From the NCBI GenBank assembly GCA_022822305.1, contig JAJEBY010000002.1, positions 310,001-374,000 on the forward strand: a stretch of DNA of 64,000 nucleotides. Reading direction: 5' to 3'. Both the position numbers and the translations under genes were made by a program. This document shows, piece after piece, positions 36,465-44,961 of the stretch (within the stretch, counting starts at the first letter, position 1; each line of letters opens with the position of its first letter). The DNA comes from Anaerolineae bacterium. Its GTDB lineage: Bacteria > Chloroflexota > Anaerolineae > Aggregatilineales > Phototrophicaceae. Below the pieces are notes generated by a model that had not been told where the DNA came from, did no database searches, and saw nothing but the letters and a program-made list of their open reading frames with translations.

Positions 36465-37928
36465 ATGCTGATGCCGAGGCGCATAATTCTCATTTGCCTT
36501 TTCTTCCTGGCCGCGTACAGTGCGGCAGCGCAGGATTATCATCCCTCATTTGACCCCGCCGATTGTCCCGAGTCGATCGCGGAACGAATAGCGAGCCGGG
36601 TTGACTTCAACTGCGGCTGGCTCAGATTGCCCGAAGACCGCGCTGATCCCGCCGGCAGTTGGATTGACCTGTTCATCATCAGGCTGGGCGCCCGCGACTT
36701 CGTCGAATCGCCGCCGCTTCTGGTGCTGGCCGGCGGTCCGGGCGACGCCGCCAGCGCTGACATCGACTTCTGGTTGGAGTCGGGCTTGCATACTGAGCGG
36801 GACATCATCCTGGTGGATCAGCGGGGAACAGGTCGTTCGCGGCCCTCGCTCCATTGTCCTGAAGCGAGCGAGACGGAAGACAAGGTTTGGATTGCCGCTT
36901 GTCGCGAACGTCTCACGCGCCAAGGCATTGACGTGTCCAACTACCATGCCGTCTCCACCGTGCGAGACCTTCAAGATTTGCTGCTGACGCTGGATCTTGA
37001 ACACGTGCATCTTTACGGAAGCTCTTATGGCAGCCGTTTGGCTTTGCTTCTAGCGAACAGCGCGCCCGAAAGCATCCGCTCAATGACGCTGGATGGCGCA
37101 TATCCGCCGTCGAGACTTGACCTTGCCGAGCTTCCCATGAATGTCGAAAGATCGCTCGAGCGCCTGTTTCTGGACTGTGCGGGAGATACCGCCTGTCACC
37201 GTCTGTTCCCCGATCTGCGCCAGCAGTTCTACCGCGCCTTTATGGAGTTGAACGAGTCGCCCGCCGAACTGTATCATTTGGGAGAATCTACTGGCGGGAC
37301 CATGGACGGGGATACCTTTGCCCTGATGATTTCGGCGTTTCTACGTCATTCAATTGCCCTGCCATTTCTACCGGCGCTAATCGCTTCTATTGAACAGGGC
37401 CAGCATGGACTGATCTTCTGGGTTTACGGACTCGTGATGGCGCCCTATTGGGGGGAAAACGATTATGCTCACAGCGAGGGCGCTTATTTCAGTGTTCGCT
37501 GCCCTGAAGACCAGCTTTTGTCTGATTCCGAGCTTTGGTCGCAGCTGAACGCGGGAACTTCGCCAGCGCTTGCCGATGCGCTTCGTCTGGTCGGTGAAGA
37601 ACAAGTAGCGAACTGCGCGGCCTGGAATGTTCCTCCGGCATCGGCGCCAGCGACGCTTGATTTCATCAGCGATGTGCCCGCTCTGCTCCTTTCTGGCGCT
37701 TATGATTCCGCCACTCCGCCTCACTGGGCAGAATCTGTCGCCGAGCGTCTGAATTCCGGTTGGCATTTTGTATTCCCGAATGTCAGTCACGGCGTGCTGG
37801 AAGACGAACCTTGCGCCGCCGCAATCATGCGGGAGTTTCTTGACAATCCGCGGGGCGCGCCTAAAGCGCCCTGCTTTGACGCGCTAGATCCTCCTGAGTT
37901 TATCACCGACGAATCAGCAGCAGAATAA
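36465..37928 (+). CDS. Secreted S33-family peptidase/alpha-beta hydrolase (TAP-like)
   Basis: The 487-residue protein carries a signal peptide (hydrophobic core about residues 6-17, cleavage after AAAQ), so it acts outside the membrane. Family S33 features are in order: GGPG (oxyanion region), DQRGTGRS, the nucleophile elbow GSSYGSR (S187), a long cap domain, the acid in LSGAYDSATPP and the histidine in NVSHG. The SGxxDxxTPP segment is typical of tripeptidyl/prolyl aminopeptidase-like proteins. It starts 10 bp after map, inside the translation supercluster, which is an odd place for an exported peptidase. A promoter for the following rpmJ group lies just after its stop. Confidence 0.88.
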   Translation: MLMPRRIILICLFFLAAYSAAAQDYHPSFDPADCPESIAERIASRVDFNCGWLRLPEDRADPAGSWIDLFIIRLGARDFVESPPLLVLAGGPGDAASADIDFWLESGLHTERDIILVDQRGTGRSRPSLHCPEASETEDKVWIAACRERLTRQGIDVSNYHAVSTVRDLQDLLLTLDLEHVHLYGSSYGSRLALLLANSAPESIRSMTLDGAYPPSRLDLAELPMNVERSLERLFLDCAGDTACHRLFPDLRQQFYRAFMELNESPAELYHLGESTGGTMDGDTFALMISAFLRHSIALPFLPALIASIEQGQHGLIFWVYGLVMAPYWGENDYAHSEGAYFSVRCPEDQLLSDSELWSQLNAGTSPALADALRLVGEEQVANCAAWNVPPASAPATLDFISDVPALLLSGAYDSATPPHWAESVAERLNSGWHFVFPNVSHGVLEDEPCAAAIMREFLDNPRGAPKAPCFDALDPPEFITDESAAE

Positions 37929-37944
37929 CTTGAAGAAACGTCCT

Positions 37945-37972
37945 TTTACATCGACAATTCTTGTGATACAAT
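37945..37972 (+). promoter_or_regulatory. Sigma-70-type promoter for the rpmJ-rpsM-rpsK-rpoA-rplQ group
   Basis: TTTACA (37945-37950) and TACAAT (37967-37972) are separated by 16 bp; each box matches the consensus at five of six positions. It lies directly after the S33 hydrolase gene and gives a leader of about 160 nt before rpmJ. It provides the alpha operon with its own start, uncoupling it from adk-map-peptidase. Confidence 0.65.
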
Positions 37973-37985
37973 GCCCGCTTGTTGT

Positions 37986-38012
37986 CGAAAGCCCTTGCTG
38001 CTTTCGAGGGCT
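37986..38012 (+). promoter_or_regulatory. Overlapping leader hairpins upstream of rpmJ
   Basis: Two inverted repeats overlap and cannot form together: CGAAAGC (37986-37992) with GCTTTCG (38000-38006), and AGCCC (37990-37994) with GGGCT (38108-style GGGCT at 38008-38012). They sit just downstream of the promoter, as in a leader that switches between two structures. No ribosomal protein target site is recognised by eye, so the regulatory role is an inference. Confidence 0.4.
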
Positions 38013-38139
38013 GTTCGAATGAATGACGAGTTCGGCTCATAAGTTTTGGCATGCTCATCCGCAGATAGACGGTACTGTGGAGCTTGCGCTGTGTCGCGGA
38101 CGAGTCTTCGAGGTTGGTTTCCAAGAAAAGGCTTGAAAG

Positions 38140-38253
38140 ATGAAAGTATCAGCCAGTGTCAAACGTCGTTGCCCCAAGTGCCGCGTGATCAAACGCAATC
38201 GCCGGGTGATGATCATTTGTGAGAATCCCAAGCATAAACAGCGTCAGGGCTAA
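38140..38253 (+). CDS. rpmJ: 50S ribosomal protein L36, zinc-binding type
   Basis: L36 is the smallest 50S protein. The 37-residue product has the C+ zinc ligands C11, C14, C27 and H32 (CPKC, ICENPKH), followed by the usual basic end HKQRQG. The start ATG follows AAAAGG. This gene is easily missed because of its size. It leads the alpha group; rpsM follows after 20 bp. infA, usually the neighbour upstream, is absent. Confidence 0.97.
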   Translation: MKVSASVKRRCPKCRVIKRNRRVMIICENPKHKQRQG

Positions 38254-38273
38254 TGAGCGCAGGAGTATAATCA

Positions 38274-38660
38274 ATGGCTCGAATTGAAGGCGTAGATCTG
38301 CCCCGTGACAAGCGCATCGTCATCGGCTTGACCTACATTTATGGCATCGGCAGATCCACCAGCCGGCGCCTGCTGGACTCCGCGGGAATCGATCACGGAA
38401 CGCGCGTGCGCGATCTCAGCGAAAGCGAATTGCAGCGCCTGCGCGAGTTGATCAACAACTTGACGATCGAAGGCGATCTGCGGCGCCAGACCCAGCTCAA
38501 CATCAAGCGCTTGATGGAAATCAATTCCTATCGCGGTTTGCGTCACCGTCGCCGGCTCCCCGTTCGTGGGCAACGCACCAAGACCAATGGTCGTACCCGC
38601 CGTGGCAAAAAGCAGACGGTCGCTGGTCGTGGTCGTCGGCGCGGCGCCACCAAGAAGTAG
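38274..38660 (+). CDS. rpsM: 30S ribosomal protein S13
   Basis: S13 is a head protein that contacts P-site tRNA and L5. The 128-residue product begins [15 protein letters not shown] and contains the helix-hairpin-helix [18 protein letters not shown] and the basic tail [19 protein letters not shown]. It has an AGGAG ribosome-binding site. A gap of 131 bp before rpsK is unusually long and shows no clear element. Confidence 0.99.
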   Translation: MARIEGVDLPRDKRIVIGLTYIYGIGRSTSRRLLDSAGIDHGTRVRDLSESELQRLRELINNLTIEGDLRRQTQLNIKRLMEINSYRGLRHRRRLPVRGQRTKTNGRTRRGKKQTVAGRGRRRGATKK

Positions 38661-38791
38661 CTTGGTAGACGCCGCCATTACTCGATAGACAGCCGCCGGG
38701 GCGCGTCTTTGGCCGCAAAATCAACGGTGATCCTGCTTGAAATATTGAAGTTTTCAAATGATCGTGAAGACTAGGCAAGTGGAGCAGTTCT

Positions 38792-39190
38792 ATGGCTAGA
38801 GCAAGACGAGGCGCCCGCAGCACCGCCCGGCGATCCTTCAAGAATATCCCGTATGGACAGGCGCACATTTATGCGACCTTCAATAACACGATCGTGTCCA
38901 TGACTGATCAATCAGGCAACGTCGTGGCTTGGGCGAGCGCTGGCACTTCTGGTTTCAAAGGCAGCCGCAAGAACACGCCTTATGCGGCGCGGATGGCCGC
39001 CGAAACTGCCGCGGCTAATTCTCAGCAGCATGGCATGAAAGAAGTAGACATATTTGTCAAGGGCCCGGGTCCCGGTCGAGAAGCGGCGATACGCTCGATC
39101 CAGCAGAGTGGGCTAAAGGTGCGGTCCATCAGCGATGTGACTCCCGTTCCGCATAACGGCGTGCGCCCTCCCAAGCGCCGTCGCGTGTAA
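38792..39190 (+). CDS. rpsK: 30S ribosomal protein S11
   Basis: S11 lies on the platform near the mRNA exit. The 132-residue product has the family pattern [40 protein letters not shown] and the C-terminal [17 protein letters not shown]. It is followed by rpoA after 20 bp, with no rpsD between, in contrast to the common order rpsM-rpsK-rpsD-rpoA. Confidence 0.99.
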   Translation: MARARRGARSTARRSFKNIPYGQAHIYATFNNTIVSMTDQSGNVVAWASAGTSGFKGSRKNTPYAARMAAETAAANSQQHGMKEVDIFVKGPGPGREAAIRSIQQSGLKVRSISDVTPVPHNGVRPPKRRRV

Positions 39191-39210
39191 TCGAAAGGGC
39201 ACCCGGAATT

Positions 39211-40239
39211 ATGGTATTTCCATCCGAATCAACGTCAATCGAGTCCGAATCCCCTGATGCGAACCTCGTGACAGCCAACATGGTGTTGCCGCATCAGATC
39301 GAGAGCGACAACATCACCAAAGACTACGGCCGTTTCGTGATCGGGCCCCTGGAAAGCGGATACGGCTTGACCTTGGGTAATGCCCTGCGCCGAGTCTTGC
39401 TGTCGTCTTTGCCCGGCGCAGCCGTCACCAGCATCCGCGTCTCGGATGTGCATCACGAGTTTTCCGAGATTCCGTCCGTGCGCGAAGATATGACGCAGTT
39501 GATCTTGCAGGTCAAGCAGTTGCGCTTGATCCTGCACGGTGTCGAAAGCGCCCGCCTGCGCCTTGAACATCGCGGCGCGGAAGGCACGGTGACCGCAGCT
39601 GACATTTGGGCGCCGGCTGAAGTGCAGATCGAAAATCCCAGCCTCTACCTTTTCACGGTGGACGATCGCGATATCAATATTGAGATGGAATTCGAAGTTC
39701 GCTCCGGGCGCGGCTTCAGCCCGGCGGAGGATCGCGGCCGCCTGCCCATTGGCGAGCTTCCCGTCGACGCCATCTTCAGCCCGATCAAACGGGTCAATTT
39801 TGAAGTTGAACGGGCGCGTGTGGGGCAACGCACCAATTACGACAGACTCGTGCTCGAATTGTGGACCGACGGCACCATCCGTCCGGATGAAGCCCTGGCG
39901 CAATCGGCGCAAATCTTGATGCATCACTTGAAGGTGATCGCAGGCGTCGACGAAGACTGGTTCCAATCGATCGAGTTGCCGCAGCACTACGATGACGAGC
40001 CCGCCTATCCGCCCTTGTACGACAAACCCATCGAGGAACTGGATCTCAGCGTGCGCGTCTTCAACTCGTTGAAGCGCACCGGCATCACCTCCGTGGGTGA
40101 TGTGCTGGATATGCTTAATCGAGGGCCGGACGCCATGCTGGCCATCCGCAATTTCGGCGAAAAATCCCTGGACGAACTCCAGGAAAAACTGAGCGAGAAA
40201 AACTATTGGCCGGCTGAAAAAGAAGCCGCCGAGCAATAG
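39211..40239 (+). CDS. rpoA: RNA polymerase alpha subunit
   Basis: The alpha subunit assembles RNA polymerase and contacts UP elements and activators. The 342-residue protein has the N-terminal dimerisation domain (LGNALRRVLLSSLPGAAV, VHHEFSEIPSVREDMTQ), the insert domain and the C-terminal domain with LDLSVRVFNSLKRTGITSVGDV and NFGEKSLDELQEKL. About 23 residues precede the usual MxxPxxIE start; the ATG at 39211 is kept because AAAGGG lies upstream, and an in-frame ATG at 39280 lacks a ribosome-binding site. Confidence 0.98.
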   Translation: MVFPSESTSIESESPDANLVTANMVLPHQIESDNITKDYGRFVIGPLESGYGLTLGNALRRVLLSSLPGAAVTSIRVSDVHHEFSEIPSVREDMTQLILQVKQLRLILHGVESARLRLEHRGAEGTVTAADIWAPAEVQIENPSLYLFTVDDRDINIEMEFEVRSGRGFSPAEDRGRLPIGELPVDAIFSPIKRVNFEVERARVGQRTNYDRLVLELWTDGTIRPDEALAQSAQILMHHLKVIAGVDEDWFQSIELPQHYDDEPAYPPLYDKPIEELDLSVRVFNSLKRTGITSVGDVLDMLNRGPDAMLAIRNFGEKSLDELQEKLSEKNYWPAEKEAAEQ

Positions 40240-40342
40240 CCGCTAGGAAGCGACCGCGACGGCGGCCACGAGCACGACAATTGGCCAAGCCACGGGTTCG
40301 CGTGAGCAGCGTGGCAAACCAGACGAATAACGAGGCGCAGTT

Positions 40343-40750
40343 ATGCGACATCGAATACACGGAAAAAAACTCAATCGCAGCACCAGCCACCGCAAAGCGC
40401 TGCGCATGAATTTGGCCGGCCAGCTCTTCGTTCATGGTCGCATCAAAACAACCTTCCACAAAGCCAAGTTTGTGCAAGGCCATGCCGAACGTCTGATTAC
40501 CATCGCCAAGCGCGGCCTGGCCAGGGCCGAAGAACGCGGGGACGAGTTGGTCGCCGTGCACGCGCGGAGGCAGGTGGCGCGCCGTCTCAACAATGATCGC
40601 GATCTGGTCGGCAAGGTCTTTGACGAGCTCGCGCCGCTGTACGTTGATCGCCCCGGCGGATACACCAGGATTTACAAGCTGGGCCCGCGCAAAGGCGACA
40701 ATGCGGAAATGGCGCTGATCGAACTTGTCGATTATTCAGAGGACGATTGA
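40343..40750 (+). CDS. rplQ: 50S ribosomal protein L17
   Basis: L17 lies next to L22 and L32 at the tunnel exit. The 135-residue product begins MRHRIHGKKLNRSTSHRKAL and continues with LFVHGRIKTTFHKAKFVQGHAERLITIAKRG. The C-terminus has GGYTRIYKLGPRKGDNAEMALIEL. truA starts 14 bp after its stop codon. Confidence 0.98.
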   Translation: MRHRIHGKKLNRSTSHRKALRMNLAGQLFVHGRIKTTFHKAKFVQGHAERLITIAKRGLARAEERGDELVAVHARRQVARRLNNDRDLVGKVFDELAPLYVDRPGGYTRIYKLGPRKGDNAEMALIELVDYSEDD

Positions 40751-40764
40751 GCCGAGCGCGACCG

Positions 40765-41577
40765 ATGAAACGCTACGCCGCTACCCTTGCCTATAATGGC
40801 GCCGCCTATTTTGGATTCCAAAGGCAGCCCGAGCCGACGCCGACGATTCAGCGCGCCGTAGAAAGCGCTATAGCGCGCGTGACCGGATCCCTGTCTTCAA
40901 TTGTTGCGGCTGGCCGGACCGATACCGGCGTGCACGCCTTGGGGCAGGTGATCGCTTTCGACGCGGACTGGAGGCATTCCGAGCAAGAATTTCTGTGTGC
41001 GGTCAATGCCAATCTGCCGGCTGATATCGCGCTGCAGCAACTTTGGCGGCAGGATGACTTTCATCCGCGTTATGACGCGCTCTGGCGGCAATATGTCTAT
41101 CGAATCATGACACCGCCCGTGCGCAATCCGCTGATCCCGCCGCAGGTGTGGCAGCTTTTGGGGCAGACGCTGAACTTGACTCGCATGCGGCAAGCCGCGG
41201 CATTGTGCGTAGGTGAAATGGACTTCGCGGCATTTGGGACGCCGCCGCAAGCGGATAGCGCCAATACCGTGCGCCACATCTCAGTCTCGGAATGGGAGTC
41301 CGCGCCGGGCGATTACGGCGAAGTATTAACGTATAGAGTCCGTGGCACGGCGTTTCTGTATCATATGGTGCGGCGCATGGTAGGCGCCATGGTCCAGGTT
41401 GGAACTGAAAAAGTAACATTAGAAGAATTTGAGACAATTTTGAACAGTCGAGATATTGAACGTGCGAAACTGCTGGCGCCGCCCGAAGGTTTGGTCTTGG
41501 AAGCCGTGCGGTATCAGCAGAAGGACTACGATGCAGTCAAAGCAGAAACGCCTGAGCTGGCGTTAGATTGGGCTTGA
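40765..41577 (+). CDS. truA: tRNA pseudouridine synthase A
   Basis: TruA converts uridines 38-40 of the anticodon arm into pseudouridine. The 270-residue protein begins [22 protein letters not shown] and carries the catalytic aspartate in [17 protein letters not shown], then [16 protein letters not shown] and a C-terminal [17 protein letters not shown]. The position after rplQ and before rplM is common in bacteria. The ATG at 40765 is chosen over an upstream TTG that overlaps rplQ. Confidence 0.96.
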   Translation: MKRYAATLAYNGAAYFGFQRQPEPTPTIQRAVESAIARVTGSLSSIVAAGRTDTGVHALGQVIAFDADWRHSEQEFLCAVNANLPADIALQQLWRQDDFHPRYDALWRQYVYRIMTPPVRNPLIPPQVWQLLGQTLNLTRMRQAAALCVGEMDFAAFGTPPQADSANTVRHISVSEWESAPGDYGEVLTYRVRGTAFLYHMVRRMVGAMVQVGTEKVTLEEFETILNSRDIERAKLLAPPEGLVLEAVRYQQKDYDAVKAETPELALDWA

Positions 41578-41591
41578 CCGGAGCGATGATG

Positions 41592-42035
41592 ATGAGACAA
41601 CAGATCCAAAAGACGCATGTGACAACGCCAGCCACCATCGATCAGCGCTGGTGGGTTGTCGATGCCCAGGGCATGACGCTTGGCCGCCTGGCCTCCAAAG
41701 TGGCGCCAATATTGCGGGGCAAGCATAAACCCAACTTCACCCCGCATTTGGACGGCGGCGATTACGTGATTATCGTCAATGCCGACAAAATCCACGTCAC
41801 CGGCAAACGCATGGATCAGAAGCTCTATTACCGCCATAGCGGATTTCCCGGCGGATTGAAGTCGATGACGCTGCGAGAGTTGATGGACAAGTTTCCCACA
41901 CGCGCGCTCAAGTTCGCGATTAAGGGCATGCTGCCGAAGGGCCCGCTGGGACGCAAGATGTTGCGTAAACTAAAAGTCTACGCGGGCGGCGAACATCCGC
42001 ATCGCGCGCAGCAACCGCAAGTACTGGAATGGTGA
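41592..42035 (+). CDS. rplM: 50S ribosomal protein L13
   Basis: L13 is an early assembly protein of the 50S subunit. The 147-residue product contains [34 protein letters not shown] sequence, [18 protein letters not shown] and [21 protein letters not shown]. Three ATGs lie in a row at 41586, 41589 and 41592; the last has the best spacing (8 bp) to GGAG at 41580-41583. truA ends just upstream. Confidence 0.97.
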   Translation: MRQQIQKTHVTTPATIDQRWWVVDAQGMTLGRLASKVAPILRGKHKPNFTPHLDGGDYVIIVNADKIHVTGKRMDQKLYYRHSGFPGGLKSMTLRELMDKFPTRALKFAIKGMLPKGPLGRKMLRKLKVYAGGEHPHRAQQPQVLEW

Positions 42036-42080
42036 GCGCGGTGGCAATCACCGTTGCCTCGCCGGTTAAGGAGTTAGTTG

Positions 42081-42476
42081 ATGTCAGCACAGTATTATGA
42101 AGGCATAGGTCGCCGCAAGTCGTCGTCCGCGCGCGTGCGTCTCTTCCCGGGTGGCACAGGCCGCTTCATTATCAATGGCAAAACGGCCGAAGAGTACATG
42201 CCGCGTCTCGGCGATTTGCATCTCTGCACGGCGCCCTTGACCCAAATCGGCCAGGAACGCAGTTACGATGTTTCGGTCCACGTCAATGGTGGCGGGATTT
42301 CCGGGCAGCGCGACGCTATTCTGCTGGGTATTGCCCGCGCCTTGGAAAAAATCGACCCCGATCTGCGCGGCACGCTCAAACGCGAAGGCTTCTTGTCGCG
42401 TGACGCCCGCGTCAAGGAACGCAAGAAACCCGGTCTCAAACGCGCTCGCAAGGCGCCGACCTATACCAAACGGTAA
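42081..42476 (+). CDS. rpsI: 30S ribosomal protein S9
   Basis: S9 contacts the P-site tRNA with its C-terminal arginine/lysine tail. The 131-residue product begins MSAQYYEGIGRRKSSSARVR. It contains GGGISGQRDAILLGIARAL and ends DARVKERKKPGLKRARKAPTYTKR, the typical S9 tail. The ATG at 42081 has AAGGAG at 42068-42073. A terminator follows directly, closing the whole cluster. Confidence 0.98.
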   Translation: MSAQYYEGIGRRKSSSARVRLFPGGTGRFIINGKTAEEYMPRLGDLHLCTAPLTQIGQERSYDVSVHVNGGGISGQRDAILLGIARALEKIDPDLRGTLKREGFLSRDARVKERKKPGLKRARKAPTYTKR

Positions 42477-42501
42477 GCGCTCGCTACATATCGAATCTTG
42501 G

Positions 42502-42534
42502 CAGCCGGCTCGCAAGACGTCGGCTGTTTTTCTT
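42502..42534 (+). terminator. Rho-independent terminator after rpsI
   Basis: CAGCCG (42502-42507) pairs with CGGCTG (42521-42526) across a 13-nt loop, followed by TTTTTCTT. It lies 26 bp after the rpsI stop and marks the end of the translation cluster. Confidence 0.85.
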
Positions 42535-42594
42535 GAACGCCCGTCCACTTGAGCGCAGTCGCGAGCAAAAGATTGTGGATCAGGACTGCAGCGT

Positions 42595-44049
42595 ATGATT
42601 ACAGTCATTGGCTTGGGACCAGGGCCGATCGAAGATCTCTCCCTGCGCGCTTGGGATAGGCTGACGCAGTGCGACACGCTCTACTTGCGGACGCGCCGGC
42701 ATCCCTGCGTCGACAAATTGCCCGAGCATCTCAGTTGCGTGAGCTTCGATGACGTCTACGAGAACTATGATCGTTTCGAAGACGTCTACAGCGCGATTGT
42801 CGAAACTATCCTTGAAATCGCGAGCCGCGATCAGGACATTGTATATGCCGTCCCCGGTGATCCCTTCGTCGGTGAGGCCACGGTGTCTCGCTTGCTGGAA
42901 GCGGCGCAAGCGCGCGCTCTGGATGTCGAGATCATCAATGGCATCAGCTTCATCGAGCCTTGCCTGGCGCAGATCGGCATCGACGCTCTGGATGGCATCC
43001 AGATCTTGGATGCGCTCGATGTAGCGTCTCAATATCACCCGGCGATAAACCCCGCCAAGCCGGCGCTTCTGGCGCAAGTCTACAGCCGGGGGGTGGCATC
43101 GGATCTCAAACTGACCTTGATGAACCAGTATCCGGAAGCATTTCCGGTAAAATTAATCCACGCGGCCGGATCAAGCGCAGACGCAGTGGAGAGCCTGCCC
43201 CTGTTCGAGGTCGATCGCAGCGCCGGAATAGACGCGATGACCACGCTTTTTGTGCCCGCGCTTGACCCGCTCAGCAGTTTCGAGGCCTTTCAAAATATCA
43301 TCGCCCATTTGCGCTCAGATCAAGGCTGCCCTTGGGATCGCGAACAGACCCATCAGTCCTTGCGCCCATTCCTGATTGAAGAGACTTATGAAGTGCTCGA
43401 GGCGCTGGACCGGGATGATCCGCAGGCGCTCGCCGAAGAATTGGGCGACTTGCTCCTGCAGATCCTGCTGCATAGCCAGATCGCCGTCGACGATGGTGAA
43501 TTCTACATGACAGATGTCCTGCGCATCGTCAACGAGAAGATGATTCGCCGTCATCCTCATGTCTGGGGAGATACCGAGGTTGACGGCGATTCCGAACAAG
43601 TTACGCTGAACTGGGAAGATATCAAGCGCGCCGAAAAAGCGGAAGTCGGCAAGGCGCGCGAATCTATGCTGGATGGCGTCCCGCGGGCGGCGCCATCGCT
43701 GCTGGTGGCGCACAGCTATTCCAAGCGCGCCGCAAAAGTCGGCTTCGACTGGGACGGTATCAGTGGCGTGGAAGCCAAAGCGCGGGAAGAATTCGAGGAG
43801 ATCCTGGCTGCCGAATCGACCGAGGGCAAAATCGCCGAGATTGGCGATCTTATTTTCGTGCTGGTCAATTGGCTGCGTTGGCTGGGCGTCGACGATCCCG
43901 AGAGTCTTGTGCGGGAGGCCAACGCCAAATTCTATCGCCGCTTCAGCTACGTTGAAGAACGAGCCGCGCAGGAACGCAAATCACTTTCCGAGTGCTCGCT
44001 TGATGTTCTTGAATCATGGTGGCAAGCGGCGAAGAAAGCGGGTCTGTAA
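42595..44049 (+). CDS. mazG: Tetrapyrrole methylase-like domain fused to MazG nucleotide pyrophosphohydrolase
   Basis: The 484-residue protein fuses two domains, as in B. subtilis YabN. Residues 1 to about 215 form a tetrapyrrole (corrin/porphyrin) methylase fold beginning ITVIGLGPGPIEDLS, with VYAVPGDPFVGEATV. From about 235 on there is a MazG double domain with CPWDREQTHQSLRPFLIEETYEVLEAL and EELGDLLLQILLHSQIA, in which the ExxE/ExxD helices bind Mg. A second, more degenerate half follows (EIGDLIFVLVNWLRWLGVDD). MazG hydrolyses non-canonical or stress NTPs. The methylase half may not be enzymatically active in this family. trmH-like gene overlaps its end. Confidence 0.93.
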   Translation: MITVIGLGPGPIEDLSLRAWDRLTQCDTLYLRTRRHPCVDKLPEHLSCVSFDDVYENYDRFEDVYSAIVETILEIASRDQDIVYAVPGDPFVGEATVSRLLEAAQARALDVEIINGISFIEPCLAQIGIDALDGIQILDALDVASQYHPAINPAKPALLAQVYSRGVASDLKLTLMNQYPEAFPVKLIHAAGSSADAVESLPLFEVDRSAGIDAMTTLFVPALDPLSSFEAFQNIIAHLRSDQGCPWDREQTHQSLRPFLIEETYEVLEALDRDDPQALAEELGDLLLQILLHSQIAVDDGEFYMTDVLRIVNEKMIRRHPHVWGDTEVDGDSEQVTLNWEDIKRAEKAEVGKARESMLDGVPRAAPSLLVAHSYSKRAAKVGFDWDGISGVEAKAREEFEEILAAESTEGKIAEIGDLIFVLVNWLRWLGVDDPESLVREANAKFYRRFSYVEERAAQERKSLSECSLDVLESWWQAAKKAGL

Positions 44050-44801
44050 CCTTGTCAGCTGCGTTCGTGCTGGAAGGGCGCCTGTCAGTCACCGCGGCGC
44101 TTGAAGCCGGCCAGCGCGAGATTTTCCGGATTCTGATCGACAGCGACAAACGCATGGACCGACGCGCGGCGCGTCTGCGTCATGCCGCGGAATCAGCCGG
44201 TGTTGCTCTAGAATTCGTGAGTGCCGAAACCATCGCGCAGCATGCCAGCGGCCAGACTCACGGTGGCGTGATCGCCTTGACCGGCGAGCGCCATTATGTG
44301 AGTCTGGCCGACCTGATTCCGGACCGAGCGTCGCCCTTCATCGTCATGTTGGACGGCATTGAAGACCCCTACAATTTTGGATTCGCAATCCGCGCGCTTT
44401 ATGCTGCTGGCGTCGCTGGCGTTGTTCTGCGCCCCCGCAACTGGACGAGCGCCAGCGCGGTTGTCGGTCGAGCAAGCGCCGGTACTATCGAGCGCATGCC
44501 GTTGGCGATTGCGGACAGCGCCGAAGACGCCGCGGCCTGCTATCGAGAACGCGGCCTGCTGGTGGCTGCGGCGGCGAAGTCAGCAGCCGGCGTTTCGCTC
44601 TACAACGCAGACTTGACGCGGCCGCTCTTTGTATTGGTCGGCGGCGAGAAACGCGGTGTGACCCGCTCATTCCGAAGTCGCGCCGATCTCTTGCTGGAAA
44701 TCCCTTACGGGCGCGATTTCGCTGGGTCTTTGGGCACGGTCAGCGCAACAGCCTTGATCGCCTTTGAAGTGCTGCGGCAGCGCCGGGCAGCGGAAATCTA
44801 G
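44016..44801 (+). CDS. SpoU/TrmH-family RNA 2'-O-methyltransferase
   Basis: This SPOUT methyltransferase is expected to methylate a ribose in tRNA or rRNA. Visible features are an N-terminal substrate-binding domain with FVLEGRLSVTAALEAGQREI and the motif LDGIEDPYNFGFAIRALYAAG, which equals motif 1 of the SpoU family (normally NPxNxGAIxRTA). VLVGGEKRGV is motif 2, and the C-terminal segment near AGSLGTVSATALIAFEVLRQR is motif 3. The ATG at 44016 lies within the end of mazG (34-bp overlap); a TTG at 44052, just after the mazG stop, is an alternative that starts at the conserved domain. Confidence 0.88.
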   Translation: MVASGEESGSVTLSAAFVLEGRLSVTAALEAGQREIFRILIDSDKRMDRRAARLRHAAESAGVALEFVSAETIAQHASGQTHGGVIALTGERHYVSLADLIPDRASPFIVMLDGIEDPYNFGFAIRALYAAGVAGVVLRPRNWTSASAVVGRASAGTIERMPLAIADSAEDAAACYRERGLLVAAAAKSAAGVSLYNADLTRPLFVLVGGEKRGVTRSFRSRADLLLEIPYGRDFAGSLGTVSATALIAFEVLRQRRAAEI

Positions 44802-44961
44802 CCTTTCTCCGTCTAAAATGGCCGCTGCATCGCTTGTCTGAACGCGATATGAATATGACGTATCCGTCAGTAGGACATCCGGCGAACAACTGTCGCGATT
44901 TCCAAAGCTCTGCTACTATGCAGTTGTGTCTCCGCTAAAGGATCTCACCGGGAGCAGTTCC

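Noticed and set aside
39235..40236. Open frame of 333 codons antisense to rpoA
   Set aside because: Shadow of rpoA.
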